Shown here piece after piece: positions 1 through 9,100 of a DNA stretch of 10,547 nucleotides. The stretch comes from Phoronis pallida (Eukaryota; Phoronida; Phoronidae), in assembly GCA_028565715.1 (NCBI GenBank), contig JAOXYC010234348.1:1-10547 (forward strand), in the 5' to 3' direction. The position numbers and the translations under genes were made by a program. The notes under the pieces were generated by a model that was not told the DNA's origin, did no database searches, and saw only the letters and a list, made by a program, of their open reading frames with translations. The number at the start of each line of letters is the position of its first letter. Position 1 is the first letter of the stretch.

Positions 1-131
1 TCCCATGAATTTAAGAATCATTTTATCACTTAACATCGCCAATTTGCGCAAAAATGGGAGAATTTCAATATTCTTTTACGTTCTAGAACTTTACAGTTCT
101 TCATTATGCAGGTGCCGCGCACAATGCTTTT

Positions 132-171
132 CACGTGTTTCAGTACACGTGTACTCTACTTTGTTATAAAA
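132..171 (+). promoter_or_regulatory. Candidate TRIM promoter: two CACGTG E-boxes and a TATA-like box
   Basis: Two CACGTG E-box cores lie 14 bp apart at 132-137 and 146-151. The second is the centre of a 12-bp palindrome at 143-154 (GTACACGTGTAC). A TATAAAA follows at 165-171, which would place a start of transcription near 195 and give a 5' UTR of about 50 bases before the ATG at 244. Upstream at 81-88 is TTCTAGAA, the inverted GAA/TTC pair of a heat-shock element. The spacing suits a core promoter, but all these motifs are short. An alternative reading is that the AG at 238-239 is a splice acceptor and the true promoter lies outside the window. Confidence 0.35.
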
Positions 172-224
172 CAAATATATCACAAAGTGATATCAATTCG
201 AATATAAGGGTAGTTAAATGATAA

Positions 225-239
225 AGTGATTTCTTTCAG
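225..239 (+). other. Possible 3' splice site just before the TRIM start codon
   Basis: A pyrimidine-rich run (TTTCTTTCAG) ends in AG at 238-239, five bases before the ATG at 244. Many TRIM genes keep the whole coding region in one exon with an intron in the 5' UTR, and this would fit that plan. If it is used, the small upstream reading frame at 218-229 (ATG ATA AAG TGA) is intronic. If it is not used, that three-codon frame is a uORF ending 14 bases before the main start. Confidence 0.4.
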
Positions 240-243
240 GGAA

Positions 244-2235
244 ATGGCTTACAGTGGAAAGATTCAAGAGTTGAGCCGGATGCTTGAATGCTCAATATGC
301 CTTGAACGCATTAAGAGTCCTCGAATGCTGCCCTGCTTACACTCATTCTGTGAAGGATGTCTAGCCCAACACATGGCGGAAAAGGGTGGCAAAGGGTCGT
401 TCCCATGTCCAATATGCAACTTGGACTATAAAGTTCAGCAAGATGGTGTAAAAAGCTTCAAAAGGAATTTCTTTCTAGCTGAAGTCAGTGAACTATTCCT
501 TGAAAGCGATGAAGCTAAATGCAATACGTGCAAGTTACAAAACTCTGATACACCGGCGACATCTATGTGTCTTCAATGCAGAGACCATCTTTGTGGTAAC
601 TGTGCACAGGTGCATTGTTTAACCAAGTTCACGCACGACCACAGAGTTGTCAAATTAGAAGAAGTCAGAAACGGTGAACATTTTGAAGAAATGCGCACCT
701 CACAAGAAATTCATTGCTCAATACATGAGATAGAAGCATTCAAGTTGTACTGCCAGGATTGCAAGAAGCCTGTTTGTTTGATTTGTAAAGCCCTTGACCA
801 CGATCAACACAAAATGAAAAACATAAAAGATACAGCACAGGATGCAGATGATATAATCAAGGGACTGTTAGTGGAATGGCGGCGTGCCGCAGGAAATGCT
901 GTCATGGTTACTTTGAAGCGGAAAGAAGTCTTATTAAACATCGGCGAGCAAGAGAAGAAGATAGCAAAGGACATAGATCATGTTTACCTAGCATTCAAAA
1001 ATAAAATTCTGCAAGAAATCAAAGCTAAACAAGAGGAGGCGAAGCGCATGCTTACACAACAAGCTGCAGCAGCAAGAAAACAAGCAGATGCGGCCTATCA
1101 TGAAGCAGAGTTTCACAGAGTCACAATCACAGGGACGGTGAGATATGTAGACAACATTCTGGATTCAGCTCATGATGTCGAGAAACTTCAACAATACAAT
1201 GACATCAAGGCTAGATTGGAGCAGCAACACATCAGGAAGTTGGAAACACAAGTTGCAAAGCCAATTATTATACTGAAAACCAACCAAATTGTTCTCCCTG
1301 ATTTGAGTGTTGGCATAGCAACAGAGTATGAAAATGAAGAAATTGCTTCTGCGTCACAACTACAAACCAGGCAACCAGTTATCAATGAGGGTGCAGTCCA
1401 AAGAACCCAACAACCAGTTATTAAACAAAGGGTTGTCAAGGTGCGATGTGTGACAACAAAACTGCCAGGGGAAAAAAACACACGGTGCTATGGACTGCAT
1501 GTTCATGGAGACAGGATTATCAGTACAGATAATGCCAACAAGAAAGTCAAAGTTTTTAACAAAAAGAGTGGTGAATTCATGTTTGAGGTGAACCAGGATA
1601 AACATAAGCTACAGAATCCAGTTGATGTGACTGGTAACAGTAAAGGTGAGATATTTGTTACTGACTTTGGTATCCATGGTGTTATGAGATATGATGAGAA
1701 GGGTCATGTGATGAAGGTTACAAAGAACTTGTATTCCAAGGATGGTTTGATTACATGTCATGAAGACAAACTGGTTGTGACTGATCGAAGTGAACAACGG
1801 ATCCTTATAACAGACTTTGATTGTAACATCAAACAAGTGATTAACAGAGCTTCACTGGGTTTGGAAAAGTTCAATCCCCAGTATGTGTGTATAGACAATG
1901 ATGGGCATCTAGTGGTCAGTGACGACTATGGTAGCGGTCGGGTACATGTGATTGACTACACCAAACCAGCTATCATCAGAACATTCACTGAACAGCTGGG
2001 TAACCACCAACGAGGTGTGTGTGTAGATCAGTGGGGACATATTCTGGTGGCTGACTCGAGATTTAACCCGGTCATATTAATGTCTGCTGCTTCTGAACAG
2101 GTACATGTACTCATAAAGAATGATGACATCACCTACCCTACTGCACTAGCCATCACAGCACCAGGTGAAGTGGCTGTATTAGAAGGTTATACTCTGTCTG
2201 GTGATGTTAAGATGTTCAAGTATATCGACATGTGA
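244..2235 (+). CDS. TRIM E3 ubiquitin ligase (RING, B-box 1, B-box 2, coiled coil, NHL-like propeller)
   Basis: Predicted RING-type ubiquitin ligase of 663 residues, probably cytoplasmic; related invertebrate TRIMs often act in innate immunity, which is inference here. The RING is complete C3HC4: C16, C19, C31, H33, C36, C39, C55, C58. A B-box 1-like zinc site spans about 93-133 (C93, C96, C109, C112, C117, C120, H131, H133). B-box 2 is at 158-189 (C158, H161, C170, C173, C178, C181, H186, H189). A coiled coil rich in K, E, Q and A covers about 195-345. A linker with a repeated QPVI motif leads to an NHL-like beta-propeller from about 415 to the end. There is no SPRY domain and no clear filamin domain, so the order is closest to TRIM56/TRIM45-like proteins. 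The start chosen is the first in-frame ATG after a stop at 211-213, with G at -3 and +4. The whole coding region is one exon. The tail is tandemly duplicated downstream. Confidence 0.9.
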   Translation: MAYSGKIQELSRMLECSICLERIKSPRMLPCLHSFCEGCLAQHMAEKGGKGSFPCPICNLDYKVQQDGVKSFKRNFFLAEVSELFLESDEAKCNTCKLQNSDTPATSMCLQCRDHLCGNCAQVHCLTKFTHDHRVVKLEEVRNGEHFEEMRTSQEIHCSIHEIEAFKLYCQDCKKPVCLICKALDHDQHKMKNIKDTAQDADDIIKGLLVEWRRAAGNAVMVTLKRKEVLLNIGEQEKKIAKDIDHVYLAFKNKILQEIKAKQEEAKRMLTQQAAAARKQADAAYHEAEFHRVTITGTVRYVDNILDSAHDVEKLQQYNDIKARLEQQHIRKLETQVAKPIIILKTNQIVLPDLSVGIATEYENEEIASASQLQTRQPVINEGAVQRTQQPVIKQRVVKVRCVTTKLPGEKNTRCYGLHVHGDRIISTDNANKKVKVFNKKSGEFMFEVNQDKHKLQNPVDVTGNSKGEIFVTDFGIHGVMRYDEKGHVMKVTKNLYSKDGLITCHEDKLVVTDRSEQRILITDFDCNIKQVINRASLGLEKFNPQYVCIDNDGHLVVSDDYGSGRVHVIDYTKPAIIRTFTEQLGNHQRGVCVDQWGHILVADSRFNPVILMSAASEQVHVLIKNDDITYPTALAITAPGEVAVLEGYTLSGDVKMFKYIDM

Positions 2236-2490
2236 ACACATACTCATCACATGTCATGACATCACCTACCCTTCTGCACTAGCTATCACAGCACCAGGTG
2301 AAATAGCTGTGTTAGAATGTTGGACTGCTGGTGATGTTAAGATGTTCCAGTACATCGACATGTGAACATGTACAGATGTACTCATCACGAGTGATGACGC
2401 CAATGTCATTACTAAGCAATCACATCACCAGTTGCAGTGGCTGTGTGACACTGTTATTATACTCATGGTGATATTTAATAAGTATATTTA
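2101..2490 (+). repeat. Three tandem copies of a ~130-bp unit from the TRIM 3' end
   Basis: Copy 1 (about 2101-2233) is the end of the TRIM coding region. Copy 2 (about 2234-2363) follows with no gap; matching landmarks lie 133 bases apart at its start (GACATC at 2125 and 2258) and 130 apart at its end (stop codons at 2233 and 2363), the difference being a 3-base deletion. Copy 3 (about 2364-2490) is decayed, but keeps ACTCATCACGAGTGATGAC at its start and recognisable blocks such as CAGTGGCTGTGT near 2436 and GGTGATATTT near 2467. The pattern is a local tandem duplication. Confidence 0.85.
2258..2365 (+). pseudogene. Duplicated last propeller segment of TRIM, still open, lying after the stop
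   Basis: This stretch encodes a 35-codon near copy of TRIM residues 628-663, starting DITYPSALAITAPGE and ending in MFQYIDM and a TGA at 2363-2365. Changes from copy 1 include synonymous third-base changes (GCC/GCT, GTA/GTG, TAT/TAC) and mild replacements (T to S, V to I, K to Q), with one in-frame 3-base loss. It is in the +1 frame relative to the main gene, and that frame is open from 2183 across the main stop. Plain readthrough would therefore not translate it; a frameshift or splice would be needed. The simplest reading is a recent duplication now in the 3' UTR. Confidence 0.6.
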
Positions 2491-3048
2491 TGGGTAGTCA
2501 ACATTAACACATCTTACTGGTACAACAAGTGTTCAAATTACCCTCATTTAAAACAACATCTGCTGTGAACTATTGTATGAAATTGCTTGTTAGGACTTAC
2601 AAAGTTCATCAGACAACTAAAATTTATATTAAATTCAATGATTTTATAAGATGAAATGAGATTATGTTACATAATCATTAAGGACTTCATAACTTTTTAT
2701 TTACAATTAATTTCTAAAGTAGGGAACCTTAAATGGACTTAATATATTATTGACAATACGTGATCAAATATTAACTGTTTTCAAACAGCTAATCTGAAAG
2801 TTGTTTTTAAAAAGACTGTTTACACGCACAGGTTAACGAGTCCCTAGACATAACCTTTTGGTCTAAATTGGCACAATTTAATAAAAGCTAGGCTTTTGAT
2901 TTGTCATAAAAAAGACCTTTCAGCTTTTTTAAGAATAAGTTTTGCATAACATCAGGTATCACTTAAAAAAATGTTGTTCAATTTTCATCATAACAAAATT
3001 ACTTTTTATGTTTTTGATTTCTTAAAAATTACCTTACAAAACACTTAC
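2491..3048. other. AT-rich non-coding stretch; TRIM 3' UTR and NUP188 intron
   Basis: No exon of NUP188 and no other gene could be recognised on either strand. The sequence is AT-rich with frequent stops. It should hold the rest of the TRIM 3' UTR and, on the minus strand, the start of the intron that follows the NUP188 exon ending at 3049. Confidence 0.6.
2880..2885 (+). terminator. Candidate polyadenylation signal AATAAA for TRIM
   Basis: An AATAAA lies about 645 bases after the TRIM stop. A variant ATTAAA occurs earlier at 2628-2633 and is an equal candidate. Both are common by chance in AT-rich DNA, so neither can be chosen from sequence alone. Confidence 0.25.
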
Positions 3049-3174
3049 CCCCATCCAAAGTTCAACAGATGACAGTAAAGTCTGCAATACAGAGTGTTGC
3101 TGGAAGATTGGTAACCATAGCGACGGACTGTCAATAGTAACAATCAACTCCTCAACTAAACAAGTGCAGGTTAT
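3049..3174 (-). CDS. NUP188: NUP188 exon k (last exon found)
   Basis: The exon has 126 bases, 42 codons, phase 0 at both ends, from ITCTCLVEELIVTI to LLSSVELWMG. The acceptor is CTTCAG|ATA and the donor GGG|GTAAGT, a consensus donor. It corresponds to the helix pair after the acidic loop in vertebrate NUP188 (pattern L..EL...D...WL). No later exon could be found down to position 1. Confidence 0.88.
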
Positions 3175-6100
3175 CTGAAGCTAGAAGAAGTAAGAGTTTT
3201 AAATTTATTTAATAGTAATTTTGAATTTTCCAGAATTTCTTAATAATATACTTTATGATCATCATACTTTATGATAGTTCAGAGTGGAATTAAGCCCTGG
3301 AAAATTTTGTTATGTTATTTCATTCAGGCTGTTTTTGTGGAGAGAGTTAGACATGCCTTTAAACAATAAAATCCAAAGAAAGGAATCAGGCACTTGAGAT
3401 AAAAACAGAAATTTTGGAATTTCAGAATTTTTTTTTTCTCATATAAGCGATTCTATATTGGGTGATAAAAGTGATCACTCACTTGAGTGGTTTGAATACA
3501 AATAACATTTTTGGAACCTAGTTGAAAAATTATTATTGAAGGCAATTGTTTTGGTTTTGAACAAATACCATGATTTCAATAAAAGTTTGAACAACAGTTT
3601 TTGTGTTGAATTCATCTTCAATGATACCAATCAGCTTTTCAACAGCTGTTTTATCGATCAAATGTTTTCCTATGAGATAAACTTTCATACTACATGCTTT
3701 ACCTTTAGTTTGATATCAGTCTGTGATAAGCTTGTATCCTCCCCCTCACTCTGACTGTGTCTGGGGCAAGGTAGTTGATATGTACTCTGTTGTAGGACTG
3801 AACATGCCACAGGAAACAGCTGACCCATAATATCACTGGTTAAACCTTGGAGGAAAATGAACACATTTCATTACAATATAACCTGTATTTAAATTTTGCC
3901 CTGATATGTTAAAGATACTGTCTCCTCTTTGGTCCCAAACTGGCGTCAAAAAATGTAAAATCCGTAAAAAGTAAAACCATATCTAAAGAGTAGGGTAAAA
4001 TCAAACACAAGGGCTCTCAAACCACCCCTTTGCAGAATTTTTGACTCAGAAGCAAGTAAGTTATGTCCAACAAGGGACACATACATAAAATTTCTAGTTG
4101 ATTTGAGATTTGAAAGCAGATTGGGACCAACAAGGAGACAGTATCTTAAACATTGGCTTGTCTTAAAATTTATGAAATATCAGTTAGTGGGACTATAAGC
4201 AGGCATCTTTGTGAGCATGTCCACTTGTTAGCAGGGTATGTGTGTGGCAGTGAGAAGAGGCCAGATCAAGTTTAATATCACATAGATTATGACATGTCAC
4301 ATTAGGCCTCAACAAATTTTGTCAGGTCACACCTTCAAGCTTTGGCTGATACCGATTCTCTCTGATACCCGGCTGTATATCAAAATTACAAAACTTCAAT
4401 CTTATCTGCAACAGAACATTTGTACTTACTACTAAAATTGGATGCATAAAAGGAAATCGAGACTGTGAATACACAAAAGTTCTCACCCTGTACGTTTTCA
4501 GTGCGTACATATTGCACGGCCACAGTGAGAGCTCCGAGCATGCCTATCTGTACCGACGGGATGAGTGTCTCACTATTGGCACAGGTTAGGTTCAGAATAT
4601 TGGCTAGCTGACTCAATGTCTCCGACCATGCTGTAACATGACTGGAAGACAAAATGGCAAAAACCGTTTGTAACAACCAAAGAATAATTAAAATTTAAAA
4701 TAAACTGTCAAAGATAAATGACTCCAAACGGAGATCAAACTGCAACTTATGTACATACTGTCAGAGGTCACTTTATTTTTCAATAACGGTAGGCAACAAC
4801 AATTTCTTTAAAGAATATTAAAGGAACTAAAAACTTAATTACAATTATTACCTTTTCCAATATTTGAGTAGTGTGAAGTAAAATGCACTTGATATTGAGG
4901 CTAGTTTAATTTGCAGTATGTTACTCCCTGTCTGAAACTGAAAGATCGAAAAATTAAAGATTCTATCAAAATTTGCATTTTTATTTATTAAGAAAAGATA
5001 ACAAGTAGCCTCACAAAATATTTAAGAAATTAAAGATACTCTCTCTGCGTTGGTTCAAATCTGTAATCAAAATGCAAATCAACTAGAAATGTTATGTATG
5101 AGCCCTTGTCGAACACAACTTAGTATTACTAAATATCTGTACCGGGTGATCCGATAAAAAGTTGAAACTACACTTAAGTGTGGGTCCCATCATAATTGTT
5201 TTTACTCAGATGCAAGTAAGTTGTGTGCAACAAAGGACTCGTACTAGCTATTTGGGAATAGACTCATATCACAAAGACGACATTTTGAATAAAAATCGAG
5301 GTTTGTCCTGCAGAACAATGCAACTTGCTTGAACCTGCAATGAAATGGGACATGTTTTTCTCAGCAAATTACTTTATTTTATGGAGACAAGCCTAATTCT
5401 GATGACTGATACTTGGGATTGTGCGCACCTTTGACATGAGACTATTTGAATGTTTTTTTTGTGGAAATTGTAAGCTTCTCCAATAAACACATTACCTGGG
5501 ATTGAATACCATCAAGTAAATCTTTCAGCGTCTGTTCCTTCACATCATCACTCAAGTTAAACAGATCATTAGGATGTGTTGCCACGACAACAACCAGTTG
5601 CTTCCAACCAGTAAGAAGGCGGAGTACAGCATTCTCCATCACTAACTCCTCCTGTAGGACTTCTATGGAACCCTCATTCTCCACTAGCTTTCTAACATAC
5701 TGTAAGAGTTAAACATCAAGGGAATGAACTATGAAATTTGTGATGAATGATGTGATTAAATTCTAACTGAACCTTCAAGATTTACAAAGTGAACAGTTTG
5801 TGGTGTTTAAAGCAAGGGATACTGTTGAGACCTTTTTTGTCAATTTTACTCAAGCAATAAGGGACAACCGTGCTGATAAGTCATCAATTGATTTTATGCA
5901 AGTTTTTATCAATCATTTACAAAAACATTCTTTATAAACAATAATTTTAGCCACTAGAATGATCAGCAAGCTAAGTTTAGTTTCTAAGTTAGAAAAAAAT
6001 TTCATAACTTTAAAGTTTAAAGATTCAATACTAGCCCGTTTGCAGGGGCAGGTTTCGAACCCCGGTCTTCAAAATGAAAGTCTGCGATTGTACCAATACG

Positions 6101-9100
6101 CCATCCAGGCGAAGTAGGATATTCGTGTGATTTGATATGAAATATACGTTGCGTGCACCTTTTTGTGCACAATTGCAGTCAAAACTCTCTCAAACAACTA
6201 AAATATGGCAACTAAATCACACGAATATCCAACTTCGCCTGGATGGCGTATTGGTACAATCGCAGACTTTCATTTTGAAGACCGGGGTTCGAAGCCTGCC
6301 GGAGGCAATATTTCAAAATTTTATTTTTGTAATTTTTAGGTATAAAATAAAACAAAACTGCGATATTGTAAAATTGAATACTTCGTCGACGTATTAACAC
6401 CCAATTCACGTGTTAGAACTGATTATTTCCATTGTGAAAAGTCGCTATTAATCTGCCTTTAACTTTTGCTCAGCCACACCTACCTTAGACCAGACACTTA
6501 GCCGCTGTTTAGTGATGAGCATTTTCACCGCCATCTTGAAGTTCTTATCCAGCTTGTTAGGGAGAACCCGCAGAATTTCAAGAGCCAGTATTTTGAAGAC
6601 GTATGCACGGGCTTTGATTTCATATGATAACATACTGGACTGAAAAATTGATGACAAATAAAAATATGATAATTAAAACTGAAATGTATTAGTCAAATAG
6701 AAAAATTCCTCACAGTACTACGCATAAACATATAATCAAATCATCTACTCGAGTCACCAACAAAGCAAAAACATATCCGATACATTACTCCTAATAAAGA
6801 TTAAATAAATACAGCTTATTACATTTATATGCCGATACTCTGCGGGTTATTGTATTCGAGACAGACTCCAGCCGGGAATATTTTTTCGAGGTCGTAGGCC
6901 GAGAAAAAATATCCCGACTGGAGTCTGTCGAGAATACAATAACCCGCAGAATATCGGCATATACATTTAATAAGCTTTTTATACCACAACGGTAACGAAA
7001 GGAAGGAACTGTGTCATCTGATGGTGGATTGCGAAAACGTCATTTTGAATAGAAAGCAAGTTTGACAGCAAAACAATCTAACTCGTGCGTGATTACGTAC
7101 AGACGCCTTAATTTTGTTGGTGTGCATTATAATATTGCATTGTTTTATTGCATGAAAATAAGCTGTGGTATAAGGTATCTTAATTCACTGAGAAGTCCAC
7201 AGAAACATGTTAAACAGGATTCTGTGGCCTTCTCAATGAAGAACTTGAAAAGACAAGGTGATTACATTAATTATCCCTTGTGCAAATTTTGACTTAGTTT
7301 GTTTTGAAAACCCATCTAAAACACATAATTAATAGCTTAAAGATTTTTAAATAGTTTCCGAGAGGAATTTGAAAGTCAAGTCCAACTTTATTAAGCAGTT
7401 TCTAGTCACCATCTTCATTGAACATGCCTCTCAATATAACATTATGTAACATATACATCATTTAGTACCTGTGTTTTATCATCACAGGTAACAGGAATGT
7501 TTCTGTTCAGACTGGCAACAACACACTTCCAAAAACTGGCCCTGAAATAAACATATTTTTGTTTATTTAATCGACATGTATTTGCCCCATTAAGTGCCCT
7601 GGGCGCTTACAAAATTTGTTTGATGGGAGGGCACTTATTCCAGCAAAGTCTGAAAAGGGCTAGGGGGTCGCTTATAGGGGCAAGGGCATTTAATGGGGCA
7701 AATTTGGTATGTGTCCTTAAACCCAACAAACCATTTAAGTAACTGTACAATCAACCTGTGGAGAAAACGATTATGAGTGATGATTACAAAATATGGATTT
7801 TACATGTTGACCCATTGTAACAAAATCTCTATCCTCATGAAACACCCTGTGGGTTAAGGAAATTAACTTGAACAAGTTCACTGATTTTTCGGTTTTTACC
7901 CCAAGCCTCGCGATTTTAAATTTCAAAACGAGAAAGGCCCTGAATAAAACAAAATTGCAAATTAAGCTAATTCGGCCTGCCTTTTAGGGCATTGTGGTTT
8001 CATGGAAAAATGGTGGGCTATATGTTTGTCTAGTAAGTGTAAATGAGCAGATATAATGAACAAATATTTCTACACAAGGTAATCAGCACTGAAGCAGTTA
8101 AATAATTATGAAAATTTAAAATATTGGGATGACTTTGTGTTAAGTCAAATAAATTAGCTTTGACATACTTGTCTCGCAGGACCGCCATAGCAGTTTCCCT
8201 CCTCCCGTACCAAAGAGCGTGTACAAACTCTAGCGCAGCGTTCAGTAAAGATGGCGGACAATGATGACTGTCTTGTTTGTTTTCAGCGATGAGATCAAGA
8301 ACCGACTGAAGACAACTGATCTGACCAATAGACAAGTCCTGGAATATAATATAAACAATAATGAATGTTACTGTGTTCCATTTATTTAATGATACCTTTT
8401 GAAACACTGTTCAATATACACACAGCCATGGTTCACCATGCAATGGGGTCCTCTAATGATGACTGACAAACAACTGCAATGCCTGATAAACAAATTTAGT
8501 TTAAAGTTCAACCAATACGATGCAGACTGCTTCATTGTTTCCAAACTGACAAGGTTGACTTTACTATTTAGTCTCACATTTAAATTTGACCAAGATATTT
8601 TTCTCCTTAACATTTTTTTTTCCTTCACACAGCTTATAAATCATTTTAACATTGAAACAAGATAGGGCAGGTCCTACATGGAATTTGACACCTTTAATTT
8701 GTTTCGAATGGCATGCTTGGTTCAATCTTGGATTCTTTGGGTAGACACATTTTATGGACATGTGAAAATAGTATTCCACAGGACATGCTTGGGTTACTGT
8801 ATAAATACCTTTTTGTTACCCTCAGCTGGTAAAACATTGAGGAAGACTTCAATGAGACCTGGTTGGGTGTCTACTGTGACTGCAAGCAACTCTAATATGA
8901 CCACTTTCAGTCGGATATCCTACAATAGAAAATAGGAACAACATCAATTTCACCCATGGTTTGGTACAAAGGCATGTCAAGTATTGGGAGAAAGTAATAC
9001 GCTGCTTACACTATTAGTTATTTTCTCCCACAGCTCTGTTCTATCTTCCTGATAATCCAGTCACGCTGATGACGTCACTCCGCTTAAACACAGTATCAAT

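Larger units (their letters stand above)
5700..6483 (-). other. NUP188: NUP188 intron between exons g and f
   Basis: This 784-base intron is occupied in its right half by the inverted pair of tRNA-like elements at 6048-6306. The rest is AT-rich and shows no gene. Confidence 0.7.
6640..7468 (-). other. NUP188: NUP188 intron between exons f and e
   Basis: The 829-base intron contains the foldback element at 6813-6976 and a strong hairpin at 7184-7240. Otherwise it is AT-rich and non-coding; a 76-codon open frame from 7062 on the plus strand has no domain or coding character. Confidence 0.7.

Noticed and set aside
226-243. Earlier GTG start adding six residues to the TRIM protein
   Set aside because: GTG is not a usual start in animal mRNA, and these bases form a pyrimidine tract ending in AG; the ATG at 244 has a good context.
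1188-1836. Minus-strand open frames opposite the TRIM coding region
   Set aside because: They are antisense shadows of the intact TRIM frame, overlap one another and show no domain or splice logic.
5816-5870. Third copy of the AGATACTGTCTCC MITE
   Set aside because: GGGATACTGTTGAGACC and a nearby CAAGCAATAAGGGACAAC are only vaguely similar, and no opposing end was found.
6213-6306. Functional tRNA gene
   Set aside because: A and B boxes are good, but the acceptor stem pairs at only about four of seven positions and the anticodon stem does not pair, so no anticodon can be assigned.
7062-7292. 76-codon plus-strand frame as a small gene
   Set aside because: It lies inside a NUP188 intron, overlaps a hairpin, and has no recognisable motif or coding composition.
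8819-8820. Alternative donor inside NUP188 exon c
   Set aside because: Splicing at this GT leaves phase 1, and the next exon then reads into a stop; the downstream AAG|GTATTT keeps frame and restores the family sequence.
8386-8935. Overlapping small frames on both strands near exons c and d
   Set aside because: They cross intron sequence with no domain; the only supported coding here is the NUP188 exon at 8809-8919.
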